Below are positions 1-12,800 of a DNA stretch of 64,000 nt, piece by piece. Location of the stretch: assembly GCA_964019425.1 (NCBI GenBank), contig OZ025788.1, positions 558,001 to 622,000 of the forward strand, read 5' to 3'. Origin of the DNA: Flectonema sp. DT1601. Its lineage: Eukaryota; Euglenozoa; Diplonemea; Diplonemida; Diplonemidae. Position numbers and translations under genes: made by a program. Numbering within the stretch: position 1 is the stretch's first letter; each line of letters starts with the position of its first letter. A model generated the notes under the pieces. It had not been told where the DNA came from, made no database searches, and worked only from the letters and a program-made list of their open reading frames with translations.

Positions 1-93
1 ATTACCCCTCACAACCCTCCTGTTGTCGCTCCTACAGTGGCAGCAACTGGAAGTAGTTTTGTCGGAAACGTATTTTCCTTAAAGAAAAGATGA
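1..93 (+). CDS. C-terminal fragment of an unidentified protein
   Basis: An open frame enters from the left edge in frame 1 and runs 30 codons to TGA at 91-93. The peptide is rich in Pro, Val, Thr and Ala and ends in a basic tail (SLKKR). It precedes the next gene on the same strand by 156 bases. Too little is present to name a family. It could be the last exon of a larger gene or a chance open frame, but its base composition is less T-rich than the surrounding non-coding DNA. Confidence 0.4.
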   Translation: MTPHNPPVVAPTVAATGSSFVGNVFSLKKR

Positions 94-249
94 GCTGAGT
101 TGATTCCCTTTATTATGAATTAGTAACATTCGGAGATCTCAAAAGACCGCCGACAGTTGAGATCTTAAACTCCGCTGTGATTGCTTTGATTAATTAGTTT
201 GTAAAATAGTAAACTTTTAATACATTTCACAGATCACATAATAAAGTAA

Positions 250-1335
250 ATGAGCTTTACAACGAAGTATTCAAAGGCTGATGCATACGCCAAGGCGAAG
301 AAGGACTGGATACGTAATGTTGAACAGCTATCAGAGTTAACTACAATGACAACTGATGATGAAGGTGGTGTTGTTCTTACGATAGGAGATAGAAGTGATT
401 CTAAGGGAGCGAGTTTCCTGAGGGAACCAGTTTGGGACACGAGAATGAGCGAGAAGACACTATACGATGTGCAGATGCTGATGGGAAAAAGTGATTTAAT
501 GAAATCTGCTCCGGAAAAAAGTCCTGAAAAAAAGTCAACAAATACAAAACCTGCTGAAGGAGCAGGACCAGACATGACAAAAGTCTCAGGACTCGCTGTA
601 TTAAATTCAGCGAAGTTCATTCTAAACATTGATGCTTCACAGAGCGAGTTGGCCGATGGAATGGGAGCATACGACTTCTCAAGAGGTAAGCAAAGAGTCA
701 CTTTTAAAAATGGAAGAGGACTTATAGCAAACAAACTAGTAGTCCGTAATCACAAAACACAAGAACAAATAATTGAAACAACAAGAGAAATTTTAATGGT
801 ACAGAAGAAGAAGAACACAGACAGCGCAACTACTTCACGAGTGCGACGGGAACCAACTTATGAAGAGATTGAGAACTTTAATTTCTCAGATTTTAAAGTA
901 GCAGGTTGTAAGAGTCAAGAAGAGGTACTAATCTCTGATCTGAAAGGAAACTCAACGATAGCATTATGCAATATGTTTAATGGGTTTGTACACCATCCTT
1001 ATCATATTGGTCTCGGTGATCATATCAATGCAGCTCAAGTAGTTGACATATCACGTCAGGCATGCAACGTTTTCCTTAACAGCAAATCATCTCAACCACC
1101 GGAAGAGTTCATTTTCGTTTCTTTTGAAATAAATTTCGTCTCATTCAACGAGCTAAGCGTTCCGATGGATGTGACGCTTTCGGAACACACAACAAAAACA
1201 GATTCAAAAAATAGAATTCTTCATTATTTTGATGTTGTTGTCCGTCAGGAACCTCGACTTTGCTCAACTATGAAGTGTTGTCTAATGCCTTTGAGAAATC
1301 TTCTTAGCGGTGGATCGCCTGTTGCGAAATTATAA
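250..1335 (+). CDS. AfsA-type hotdog domain protein (putative)
   Basis: A 361-residue protein. Residues about 205-345 resemble the A-factor biosynthesis (AfsA) hotdog fold: an EEVLISD segment, then HHPYH near residue 248, the Asp-His pair D257-H258, the helix with R269-Q270-A271, and beta strands with FVSFEINFVSFNEL. In AfsA proteins the equivalent Asp-His and Arg-Gln lie in and beside the central hotdog helix. Residues 75-110 are a Lys/Glu/Pro-rich linker and the first 75 residues match nothing I know. AfsA proteins make gamma-butyrolactone signal precursors in Streptomyces, but a hotdog fold alone does not fix substrate or function. The first in-frame ATG is used; it lies 17 bases after a TTTCACAG sequence. 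Family assignment is by eye and remains an inference. Confidence 0.5.
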   Translation: MSFTTKYSKADAYAKAKKDWIRNVEQLSELTTMTTDDEGGVVLTIGDRSDSKGASFLREPVWDTRMSEKTLYDVQMLMGKSDLMKSAPEKSPEKKSTNTKPAEGAGPDMTKVSGLAVLNSAKFILNIDASQSELADGMGAYDFSRGKQRVTFKNGRGLIANKLVVRNHKTQEQIIETTREILMVQKKKNTDSATTSRVRREPTYEEIENFNFSDFKVAGCKSQEEVLISDLKGNSTIALCNMFNGFVHHPYHIGLGDHINAAQVVDISRQACNVFLNSKSSQPPEEFIFVSFEINFVSFNELSVPMDVTLSEHTTKTDSKNRILHYFDVVVRQEPRLCSTMKCCLMPLRNLLSGGSPVAKL

Positions 1336-1551
1336 AACATTCCTTCTGACTCTGTCAATATTTTAATTGGCGTACAAAATTTAAAATTTTCCTATCTAAC
1401 TCTTTGTATTTAATTAGTCTGCTGATTGAATTGGGGATTGATCTCTCACCCGAAGCGTTAGTTAGCTGTGTTCGTATTTGTGTGTTTTTTTAATCATCCT
1501 TAATCACCGAATATATAATTATTTTGTTCTTTTCTCAATCTCGGTTATTTC

Positions 1552-1571
1552 GAGTAGGGAAACCACCTCTC
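1552..1571 (+). repeat. 20-base box, copy A
   Basis: GAGTAGGGAAACCACCTCTC; copy B at 2035-2054 differs at one base (C for G at position 8). Both are followed within two bases by GA. Confidence 0.7.
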
Positions 1572-2034
1572 GATAGGGTTGAGGACACCTTTATAGATGC
1601 TTTTCCTTTTTGTTTATCTCTGTACCCGATTTGCTAAAAATATTGGCACTATGAAGCTTACCCGAAGCTCCATAGCTTTATTGCTATTTCTTTTTTCTAG
1701 TCATAAAAACCAAACATAAAGCCAAGGTGCAAAACCATTTTAGTAGGTTACCTTCTGAGATGCATAAGGTTTTTTTTTTTCTTTTCTTTTTCTTAAGGAT
1801 CTACCTTCCAGCCAGCTGATGATGTCTTTGATAAAAACCTTTATAGTCTCTTATTTCTGATGACATCTGGAGGCAAGAAAACGATTCTACTGGTCTAGAG
1901 ACATACATGCTTTGCAGTGTTCCAATGGGTTTATCGGGCCAAGACTAGCTTCGGCGAGTGGCTTCAATCAAATTCATATCCAATAGGGATTGTGTGTGCA
2001 ATCCCCTAGCTCATCAGTAGATGGATAAGTGGTA

Positions 2035-2054
2035 GAGTAGGCAAACCACCTCTC
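2035..2054 (+). repeat. 20-base box, copy B
   Basis: GAGTAGGCAAACCACCTCTC, 19 of 20 bases identical to copy A about 480 bases upstream. Each copy sits in a potential hairpin. Confidence 0.7.
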
Positions 2055-2520
2055 CGAATCCTTACCCTTATCAAGTTTACCTGCGTCATTTGCTCATATT
2101 CTAACTAATTAATGATGCATGGTCCAAAGAAAGATTTTTTTAATTTTAGCCCGAACCAAACCATTATTTGTTTGTTGTCAATCCTACGAATTCTTTTGCA
2201 TTTGATTCTTTTTGATTGACTGATAATAATTAATACAAACTAATTAATGATACTAACTAAGACCTGAAACTACGTTTTCCACGTTATATGGAACGGCAGA
2301 ACAATTTATTATAATGTTTTCACTAATCAAATGCATATTCTTTTTATAATCTCAATGAGACTCATATACTAACTCACAATTAGTTAAGGGTCCGAATGAG
2401 ATACATGTGGTTGTATCGGTTGTTGTGTTGTATTTAACCATTTTCAAAGCTATTTATCATCATCATCCCCCATGCAGTAATTAATCTGGTCGACACACCC
2501 AACCCCTATTTACTAACTAT

Positions 2521-3222
2521 ATGTCGAACCCATGCACTCCATTTGCTCCATCGAACTGCAGCATGACTCCGCCACCACCAATGCGTGAGTTAATTGATAT
2601 GTGTTCCAGAGGATGCTTTACTCCAGAGATGTCGAAGAAGGAGAAGGAAATTGAAATGTACTTGAGATCTCCATGCGACAGTGGGTGCTGGACTCCAGGA
2701 CCAGAAGAAGAAGAAGAGGAAGAAGTCACAGAGGAAACTTTAACTGTTGCAGTAGCTGATGCTATTGCTGACATCCTCCTCTCGTCAACTAGCAGGTCTG
2801 GTAACTCATCCGTATTCGATTCGAATAGTTTCACTGCTGACCTCGCAGACTACATCAGACGTATCGCATACTACAGTAAACTAACTATCGCTCCTTTTAT
2901 TGGAGCAGTTATGTTGATTGATAGATTGGATTCAAAGCACTCGAATATTATTACTCATAAATCTATTCATAAGTTGTTCTTGGCTGCAGTCTCAATCGCT
3001 CACAAGGCGCTTGAAGAGTACCAACTGACTAACAGCACGATTGCTGCAATTGGTGACATTACTATGGATGAGCTAAAGGCTTGTGAAGTTGAATTAGTGA
3101 CCCTTCTCGATTGGGAACTAGGATTCTCTGATGATAACTTACACAAATATCTGAGTCTTATCATCAACGCTGCTGGATGCTCAATGGACATTGTCGGAAA
3201 CATCGGATTTCTTGGATACTAA
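2521..3222 (+). CDS. PHO80/PCL-type cyclin
   Basis: A 233-residue protein whose C-terminal half (about residues 105-215) is a P/U-type cyclin box: ADYIRRIAYYSK, then a buried helix ending in MLIDRLD, the ITHKSIHKLFLAAVSIAHK helix, the GDITMDELKACEVELVTLLDW helix and a final LGFSDDNLHKYL helix. PHO80-type cyclins bind and activate PHO85/CDK5-like kinases; the CDK-like gene in this window is of a different class, so it is not an obvious partner. The N-terminal part holds Thr-Pro sites in two short Cys-containing repeats (CFTPEMSK, CWTPGPEE) and a run of seven Glu, and is probably disordered. ATG lies 43 bases after CATGCAG. No intron is needed. Confidence 0.88.
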   Translation: MSNPCTPFAPSNCSMTPPPPMRELIDMCSRGCFTPEMSKKEKEIEMYLRSPCDSGCWTPGPEEEEEEEVTEETLTVAVADAIADILLSSTSRSGNSSVFDSNSFTADLADYIRRIAYYSKLTIAPFIGAVMLIDRLDSKHSNIITHKSIHKLFLAAVSIAHKALEEYQLTNSTIAAIGDITMDELKACEVELVTLLDWELGFSDDNLHKYLSLIINAAGCSMDIVGNIGFLGY

Positions 3223-4066
3223 TACCTATAGTTCTGTCATCTACGTATTAATGAAATAGTTTAGGCAAGGTGCTGGTTAGTTTATCTTGATAAGTTTTTT
3301 TTTTCCTTCTTTCTTTTTTTTTTTTTTTTCCTTCTTCTTTTCACTTTTTCTTTTGACAGAGTTGCTCAGAGTCAGTGTTAGGGATTTTTTGCCTTTTTTT
3401 TTTTCAGTTCTTTTTTTTTTTCCCCTTTTTTTTTTTTTTTTCCCTTTTTTTTTTCTTTCTTCTTCTTCTTGTTTTTCGTAAAAAAAAAGAAAAAAAAAAA
3501 AAGGAAAGCAAAAACGATAAATAAAGCAAAGAAAGCGAAGGGGTGGGGGAAAAAAAAAAAAACAACGAGAGTAAAATTGCAAGCCAACAATGATTCACTT
3601 TGGTCATCTCCTCACGATAGACTTGATGGCTTGTAAAATAAAATAATTTTCTTTTTTCTTTTCTATCACCATGGTTTCACGGTCGGTAGGTGACTCATTT
3701 TTTTTTATACTGTTGGGAGGGGTAGAGTATCCCTTTTTAGATTACAAAATTGTCTTTTTGTTCATTCACATTACACTACCGTTTTGTTTTGTTACTTTGA
3801 CAAGGTATTAAGCGCCGTTCAGAGGACTCCACTATTTCAAGTTTGCTTTTGTTTTGTGTGACGGGTCCTCAGCTGTCTTTTTCTTTTTTTGGTATTTTTG
3901 TGGCTGAGTTTTCCATTCATTTCTACGGTAATTTTTTCGCGTAAGGTTAAATGTCATATTTATTGTACATTTTGCAATACGCTTTTGCTTTTTAGTAACC
4001 ACTGGGAAAGGTGCTCATGTTCACATGTTGAGAAAAACAAGAAAGCTTTTGTGCACCACCGAAAAA

Positions 4067-4102
<36 letters not shown>

Positions 4103-6472
4103 GCTACTCGTATCATTAGTGATTGAAATCGTTGCCACATCTCCTTTATTCTTTTTGTAAAAAACTTTCTGCTATAATTGCTTAGTAAGCGACGGGTGAT
4201 ATTGGCGATATATATCGGACGATTTTTTTTAATTGATTTTTTATCTTTTCCTAAGTTAATAAAGCTCCCTTTGTTTTTGCTTATTGGATGACACGTATAA
4301 CCCTTTGTTAGCCTTTTTTGGTTGATAAGAGCGGAGAGAAGGTGGCTTCCTGGGTACCAGCTCGGTAGACGGCTGAGTCCTGTTACACGTGTGTACAACA
4401 ATAAAAAAAACAATGGAGAATAGTAAAAAAATAATAAAAACTACAACAGCAAAAAATGTAGAAAGGGAATTAAGGAAATTCCTTTTTTCTCTTTTTTTTT
4501 TTTTTTTCTCATGCTTCTTACTACCTTACGTAATCTTATCTCATATTTTTTTTTTTTTTTTGTTTTTTTTTTTGGTGTTTTATCATTCTTGAGTGAACGC
4601 TATTTTTATAGTTAAAAACACTAGTGAAGCAGTCAACTTTAATGATTAACTTTCCCTGTTGCCTTGATGCATATTATTGGAAGGTTATTATGGTTGATAT
4701 CCCACCTGTGGCTCATGCCGTGCCACTATTTTGTCTTAACAAATATTTTTCTTTTTATTGTTATTTTTTGTTTTGTTGAGGGGGCAATACTGGAAGATTC
4801 TTCCAATTATGCTCAGGTGTTGACGTGCATAGTCAAGCACTTTCTTGTTTTTAAAAAGTAAAAGAATTACCTTTTGACCGCGGACCATGGTGAGTTTAGG
4901 TGAAAGCCCTACAATGATTTCTAGCAACTTATGTCAAAAAAAAAAGAGATAAAAAAAGGTTATTTTATTGCTATTTTTGAAATGTTCTCTAAATTAGAAG
5001 AACACATTTAGTTAGGAAACTGTGCTACAAACTAATTGATCACGTGGACTAGCTACTTTACCTACAAATGTTTTCTCCAAAGTTTGGGGGTCGTCTTTGA
5101 AATGTTGTGAATTTTAATGGGAGGAAAAAGAAGGGGAAAAAAAAGAAGGAAAAAAAAAACTTTTTTTGAAAAAAAGAAGAAAGAAAGAAAAAAAAAACGA
5201 AAGATATAATAAAATATTTTATTCAAACTTATCCCCCCAATGACATATAGGTAAGTTACAAAATAAAAATAAAGCAAACAAAATAAATAATTGAACAGAC
5301 GAATCGTGTCTTCCCTTTCCCTCATCTGAATGTGTATGAACATGTTGTTTCAACACTGCTGCGTGACCAATACTCCCACCCCGTGCTCGTTTACGGGTTT
5401 TAACCTTAGCGAAGAAAATGGATCTGATCTTTTCTTGACCTTATCTTATTAAAAAAAAAAAGCACGTGTTTGTTAGTGTTTTTTTTTTTTTTTTTTTTTT
5501 TTTGTGTTTGTTGTTTCTGCTTCCCACATTTTGGTTATCCATCGGTGACTTTATAGAGGCTCGTGTTTCTTCAAGACTTTTCTTTTTTTCATTTTGTTCG
5601 GTTCTTTTTTTATTTTATTTTTTTATTTCTCGAATTTTTCGTTCTTTTCATAACCATTCCCAAAAAGTAAAGAGTGACTAGCACTGTTCTGCTTGTCTGA
5701 TTTCTTTATGTTGGGGAGAGAGTCTTTTTATTTTTATTTTATTCTTTTCGTTCAGTTATTCTTCTTGCGACTTGCGCAACAATTAGTTCTTAACAATAAA
5801 TTTGTGATATCCGTATTTTAATAGGGTTGGGCATTGTAGAAGCTTGCTACACACCTGAAATCGACTTTCGCACATTATAGTGTTCCGAGCTTCTTTCTCT
5901 ATCCCTTCTTGCTACAATTCAACGCCGTGTGTTAAGAACAATCCTCTATTTAAAGGTGCCGACAAATAGAGCAGCTGCTACACGTGAATTCTTACTACGC
6001 TACCTGCTATATAATTTACTTTATTTTTTCATTTTTTCTAAGCTGAGCTCGTGGCGGAATACTTTTTCCGCGAGGTTTGACTGCCTGAGCTCTCCCATTT
6101 ATTTCCATTGTTGTAGCGGCTGCTAAGAATGTTACTTAGCGTGAGGGAGTGCGGCTTGTTTGCAAAAAACGTAAATGTCGCTTCTTCAATGAGTTCGTTT
6201 TATTTTCCTTTCCATTTCCCCCCATTATGTATTTATTTAAGCTAAGTTAAGCATCACTATAGTCACTGTATCTTTAACAGAGGTTGAATAATCGTTTATG
6301 TTATGATACAATACAGTTGTATTTCCTTCTTTTTTTGGTGTGCTTGGCTGCAATGTTTCTAATGACTAATAACGTGGTAGTCACTTCCAAGAAAGCAGCA
6401 ACACTCTAACAAAACGAAGGGAAACATTCACTAGTGGTCTGCAAGCGTTATTCATTTGCTTACGTATGCGGA

Positions 6473-6543
6473 GTGTGTGTGTGTGTGTTGTGTTGTGTTG
6501 TGTTGTGTTGTGTTGTGTTGTGTTGTGTTGTGTTGTGTTGTGT
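6473..6543 (+). repeat. GT / TGTTG microsatellite
   Basis: A short GT run passes into about eleven tandem copies of TGTTG, followed by a T run. Confidence 0.95.
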
Positions 6544-9423
6544 TTTTTTTTTTTTTGCCACTGTATTTCATTTGCCAAAATCGTCATTAATCTAGCCTTT
6601 TGTTTACCTTGAATTCACAGATACGAAAAAATGAAAAAAGAATAAAATAATTAACAGAATAAACCCAAAAGAGCAAAAATAGAACAAGGAAATAAACAGC
6701 GACAATAAAGAGATTATTTTCTTTATATTCGTTTCCTCTCTATTGCTTAAACGATGGCATGCAGCGACACGTTTATTGTCACAGCATCTTCACTCGTGCT
6801 CTTTATGGAAAGGTATGGGAAAAAATAAAAGTAAGTAGGAGAAAATTACGTCATTTAACCTAAGGATAATCGTTCTTACGTTAATTGTTTTATGCAGATA
6901 ATTGTTTTTTGTTTTTTGTTTAAAAATTTGCCTTTGTGTTGTTATACAGACCTAAAGATTACTTTCCCCCACGGCCACAGAAGCTTTAGTGACGTCAAGT
7001 CACTTCTTTTCTCCTATTCGAAATTTTGTTTTACGACAAGAAGCGGTACTGACTTCTCACTTACGTACTTTTCCCTTACAGAATCCTCATAGGGAGCTGC
7101 TTGTATTCTAACAACCCACTTTCGTTAAATAATTGCCAGTCCGGTTAATAAAAAGCTTTATTCCCCTGTCTTACTATTTAAAGGAAGTTATCACTCTTTG
7201 ATATTCTTGTTCTGCGAAGTGTGTGCGAGCAGGTTATCGTTTTTTTCTACTATGGTCCCTAATTCTTCTTCTCGTTGAGTTTTTTTGCGTTTTTCAGATT
7301 CGATGTGTACTTCTGTTCGACGTTGGGAGACACGAGAGTCTGCGGTTGATGACATCACCTGCGTCAATATTGCTTCGTAAGTGCTGATAACAGTCGCTTC
7401 TCTACTTCGTCTCTTTCGGATGAGAAGCAGCCTTTTCGAAAACTGAAAGAAACGGAAGGGGCAAAAAAAAAAAAAAAAAAAAAAAGAAAACATTGTGTCG
7501 TGTACAGGCTTAGGTGTGTTTCGCTTTTTTCACCTGATCTCTTTTCACTTGAAGGGAATAACAGCGGGGATGAGCGAAACCTTGTATACTTTTTTACTTA
7601 TATACCGTTTGTTTTTCTTTATTTTAGTTTTACTTATTTCTCTTTATTTTCTCATCTTTTTTTTTCGTCTTCCAAATCTTTCGGGAAATGCGTTGCTAGG
7701 CTGTACGCAACCAGGTTGATTAGCACATGTTTAGCTTATTAATTCACTACTGGTATTCCATTTTGGGTAGATAATTTATATTGACAAATCTGGTTAGCTC
7801 GGGGTGATGTTCTTTGGGTCATTTGTGATAAGCATGTGTGAGTAGTCATCTTTATTCCAACATTTGTGGGTTCATATCTAGTATAAGCTTGTGTGCTGCA
7901 AATCTGTTTACCCAACAAAACATAAAGCAAAATAAAAAAAACAGTAGTTGCTAACAAATTGCTCCCTTTGTGCCGTAATTTCCCTCTAAATAACGGAAAT
8001 GAAGTATTTTTTTTTTTTCCATATTTTTTTTTTTTTTCTTTATCAAGGAGTGTTCTATCTAGCCTTGTTTTTTTCTTTCTTTCTTGAATCCATTTTTAGA
8101 GGGTTGCTTGGAATCTGAGGAATGTCTTATTTAGGTTTCTTTTTTTTTTTTATATCGAAATCATGAAAATACTACGCCGTTAAATGAAGTGAGGTTTTCC
8201 TTCTATTTCTGTTTTATTAGTTTTGAAAAAACTGTTGACCACTCATACCACACAGCTGACACAGTTTGTCTTGTGCACACACACAGACTCAAACATTAAT
8301 GTTTCGTAAGCCAGTTGCACCCTAAAAGTGTACTGAAAACAACATTCCTTCCCTTTACCCAAAAGGTTCATATTTGTGTTTGCTATTACTACCTGGTTTT
8401 CGTTTACTGTACTGTAATCATCTTTTTATTTGCGAAAGTGGTTAGTGTTGTTTGCCTGAGCTTTATTAATAATTATTATAATTTATTATGAATTTCTTTT
8501 TATTTTTTTTATCACGATAAGACTCAGTCTGTGGCTCCAGCCTTCGGATTAGTTAGTTGTACGTGGTCGGCTCATTTTTAAGAAAAATAATATTACGGTT
8601 TTTTTTTTTTTCTTCTTTTTTTTTTTCCCCCTATCTTGTGGAATGTAATTTTCTTTGATTAACAACTACGAATATTTTTCAAGTACTTGATATTAATTTT
8701 GTTTTAATACCTAAAGTTGTTATTGTTTTTACATTGTCAAAGTTTCACCCCTATTTTGTGGAAATCACTTAATTCAGTGCTTTCCGTTTCTTGCGTCGCC
8801 GAGCATTCAAGGCTCTCAATGCGTTTCTTTTTAATAATTTATGTCATTACTGTAATTGCCATTCGTGACACAAATAGATCCTTCGTAGGTCTGGCCATTT
8901 GTTTCTTACACTTGTAAGTATATTGTCTTGCAAAAAGTTCATTTTGTAAGAAAGTCCATCAATACGATTATTTTTGTGTTTCCCAAATGGAATTGCCGTG
9001 TTTTGTTCAGTGTCGAAAATGAAACAGCAAAAAAAAAAAAAATTAAAGACTATCAACCAGTTTTTTTCCTCAGATAGAATTCTAACTGACAAAGAAAAAA
9101 CAAAAAGAACTGTTAGTATGTTTTCTTCTCGGTATGAAAAAGATAAAATAAATAAAAATTGCTAACGAGACAGTTTGTAGTCTTTTTGTCGTAGAGATAA
9201 AAATTTTAAAAAAAAAAAAGAACAAGAAAAAAAAAACTCTCTAAAACAATGAGTGGCATTCTATTAAATGCATCGGCAATCTCACGTCAAAAAAAAAATA
9301 ACAACCAAAAATAACTAATTTTATTATTTGCAAAGATTCATTCTTGCTTTATATGACTGTACGACGTATGGGTAACTTGAATTCGATCCAAGCCATCTTT
9401 CCCCGTAGTTTAAACAGTTTCCT

Positions 9424-9425
<2 letters not shown>

Positions 9426-9464
<39 letters not shown>
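9426..9464 (+). repeat. T39 homopolymer
   Basis: One of the longest uninterrupted T runs of the window, 39 bases; a run of over 30 T follows near 9790. Length may vary through polymerase slippage or sequencing error. Confidence 0.9.
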
Positions 9465-9472
<8 letters not shown>

Positions 9473-9787
9473 ATTTCCGTGCATGCTTCCTTGCTCATTT
9501 TTTTTTTTCTTTCTGTTTTTTGAAAAAAAAAAAAAATGATTTTATGAGCTGTTGAGTCAACAGTGTTTTCTTGAAATTGACAAAAAAAAAAAATAAAAGA
9601 GAAAAGATGATTGATCTCGCCATTCTCAACGATACGAGACCCCGCTGCCACTTAGATGGTGCAGCAACGTTTTACACGTACTTACAGTGTTCTGCGATCA
9701 CAGTGCGCGAATAGTTTCTTGTATTCGTTATGCACAAAGGCAAGTCGAAAAAAAAAAGAAATAAAGAAACGAAATATTATTTGGGTA

Positions 9788-9825
<38 letters not shown>

Positions 9826-12800
9826 GTTGTGTGCCAATTGCTTTCCTTTTGTGGTCTTTTATTACATCCAAAATACTTGTTGTCTGAAGTGTGTCTGAAT
9901 GAGCAAATTTAAAAAAACGCACTGGTGGTACCATTTTCAGTGCGATTCAACCAATACGAAGGTAACTGCCTTCTCAATTAGGACTCACTGCCCTGAAAAA
10001 GCCTGTGATACTTCCGTTATTATTATTATTATTATTATTTTCTTTCCTATTTCTGTTCTGTCTTGTGGGTCAGAATATTTTCCTTTACCGAGAGAGTACA
10101 TTTTGCTTTTTTTTTTTTTCCTTCTTTTTTTTAGGTATCAAATTTACTTTTGGCAACACTAAAAAAAGGAAGCGAATAAAAAAAGGGGAAAAAAAAAAGT
10201 CAGTTTATACTATACAGAAAAAAAAAACAGAATATTTTTTTGCAGCTTATAACCCGCCTACTAAGGAGGCTGGCAGACGAAACGAATACTGCCTTCAGTA
10301 GGTAGGTTACTGTTTAACAATTAATGTTTTTGTGGTTCTAACCTGGAACCATTTTTAGCATTCTTTCCCAGAAGTAGTTATAGTTTCCCCCAAACACTGG
10401 GCTGCCTTTTTACTTTTTCACAAACTACTTATGAAGAAGAATGAAATACTTTCTTTTTCGTTCAAAACCTTTTTTTTTTTCTTTTTCCCGCCCTTTTTAT
10501 TCAAAATAATACTTCAGTGCTATTTTTTCTTTAAAATCCCCGAATATTGTGATGTAAATGATGAGCGTTTACAGCACACACACTGTATACATCCTTAGGC
10601 TTACATACTCATTTGGGGTACCCACTGATTCTAGAAGAATTCTTACGTTTGTGCCAGTTTCTTTGAGAAGTCTACTGTCCCTTTATTTAATTTTTTTATA
10701 GCCTCAATTACGACTGTGTTTGTTGTGTCAAATTTAGCTTTACTACCAGGTTAGGGTTGCTTCTCTTTTTTTACTCTAATACTGAGAAACAGATACTCTT
10801 ACGGCAATTATAGATCAAAAAACCCACGAAGTTCAATCACCATTAAAGACATAAAAATTAATTTTTTCTTTTTTCTTTTCCTCACGCGTGTGTCAAGCAT
10901 TTTGTTAATATTTTCTGCTTAAAAAGACCTACGTTTGTGTGATACAAAAGCAAACATTTAGAGCAGCACTAAGAAAGTCGCTTACGATCAACCAATTACT
11001 CAACATGACTGCGACAAGCCATCTATTTGCTGTGACCCTTATGGGGCTTTAATTAGCCTAATGAAAAAACAACAGACGGTGTGAATAACGTTCTTTATTG
11101 TTAAAGCTTGAGTGACAGCACGTCATAGACTTACGGAATAGGCTTTAATAGCTTTATAAAAAAAATAAACGGGACGGTTAGTTTTCTTCTCTTTTTTAGT
11201 AGACAAGTGATGCCTAGTCACTCAATAAGATTTCTATTATTTTCCTTCTTTTTTATTTTTTCCATTGTTGGTGTCACGGCTTACCAAAGGGAAGTAAGTT
11301 TCATTGAGAAGGGAATTGTATTGCACTGCAATCTTACTTGTTATTTGTAGGTATTTCGTCTATATCAGAAGTTGTTATTTTGGATAGGAGAACGCGGACT
11401 TAATGTAGAAAATTTCACCAATGAGTGTTTCTCTCTTTTTTTTTTTTTTCTCTTTTTTTTTTTCATTCATTACTTGGGTTGAAACTCAATAAGTGTTTGA
11501 GAAAACATAATGTACATCAAGAAGGAAAAGGTAACAATTTATCTCAGCAGATATTCAGGGTTTCTTTAGGATTTTTCTATCCAGCCTAATTATTTCCGTC
11601 TCTGCTTTCTAGTTTCCTTCAGGACAGTTGGTGTTTGTTAGTACTGCGACTGCGAAAAAGCTACTCCATTCTTTTTTCTTTTAGTGTTGTATAGCCGCTT
11701 TTCAAGGAAGACTAAGGCCACAAGTGTTATCTTGTTTTACAACATGTGTTGGTAATGTTCCTCAATTGCAATGTCTTTATTGTGGTTAGTTGAAAGAAAT
11801 TAGACTGCAAATAGCTATTTCCATTTTTTTATTTTTTATTTCTTATCGCGTTTTCTTATTCACCGTACTTGCGCTGAGACTCCAGCGTGAATTCACCCTA
11901 TTTTTTTTTTTTTTTTTTGATTTTCTCACTAGCAACGAGCTTGAAGTATTGTGCGTGTTGCTGGTCAACAGTTTTCTTGCACTGGACTTTTTTTAAAAAA
12001 ACTATAGCTACATTGTTCATTGTTCATTTTCTTTTTTTTTTTTGTACTATTTAAGCAACCTTACAAAAAGGTTCCTTTTTTGGGGTATGGACTTGCCTCT
12101 AACTTCTGTTTCATTGCTTTTGTTTTTTCTAGTCTCTCAGCTCGACCTTGTTTAGTTAGGTTGGTCTTTCCTGAATACCTTTTTCCGCAAAAAAAAAAAA
12201 AGGTTCAAAAAAAAAGAAAGAAAGGAATTCAGAAAACTGGAAGGAAAGAGAAAAAAAAAACTATTTTCTCACTCTCACCTATCTTTTTTTTTTCTTTCCA
12301 TTGTTTTCTTGTCTCTTCTTGTCCCTGTGCACAGTGAGTTTCTAGAAATTTTCGGTAAAAAAAAGGGGGGAGGACGTGTTGCAATTATTTTCATGCACAT
12401 GCTCTCCTTTTTAAAGTGAAATTGCTGGAGGAACTAAATAGAAGTTGAAACGAACCCTCAGTGACCCTTCGGTCTTTTTTTTTTTGTTCTAACTGTTTTT
12501 TTGAGGTTTTCGTGAAAAGTTTTTTTTTTTTTTTTTTTTTTAAATTTACTTTTATATTCCGGAATACAAGAAGAAAAAAAAATGAAAGCGGAATTGAAGC
12601 GAAATAGCCGTAATCGGTTGTTTTGTTTCTCTTCTTGTGTACATCATCTGTATTATGTCATTCCCCACTTGGTCACGTTAGTTAACCCCCCGACACAAAT
12701 TTGTTTGCTTCTCCCCCCTTTTTTTTTACCTGTTTAATTTAAGCATCCTGTTTTTTATATATTGCTAAAAATTAAAAAAAAAAAAAAAATACGAAGATAC

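Larger units (their letters stand above)
1534..2060 (+). ncRNA. Candidate structured RNA region
   Basis: Four foldable units lie within 530 bases. At 1534-1583, CTCAATC pairs with GGTTGAG (7 bp with one G-T) around an inner TCGAG/CTCGA stem. At 1649-1675, CTATG/CATAG and AGCTT/AAGCT stack around an ACCCG loop. At 1986-2005, GGGATTG pairs with CAATCCC. Near 2029-2050, GTGGT pairs with ACCAC. The first and last units carry the same 20-base box. Strand and ends are unknown. This could be one ncRNA, two related ones, or structured mRNA ends. Confidence 0.25.
1336..2520. other. Intergenic region with structured, repeated elements
   Basis: No open frame here looks like a protein. Unlike the long deserts it has few homopolymers and holds several strong hairpins and a 20-base repeat, listed separately. 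The last 45 bases before the cyclin start include a CATGCAG that could serve as a splice acceptor. Confidence 0.5.

Noticed and set aside
6381-6587. Minus-strand frame with NTTQH repeats
   Set aside because: It is only the translation of the TGTTG microsatellite.
7191-7493. Minus-strand 100-codon open frame with a charged helical sequence
   Set aside because: It starts inside an A run giving poly-Phe, is the only minus-strand candidate, and has no recognisable domain. It could be a small gene, but nothing supports it.
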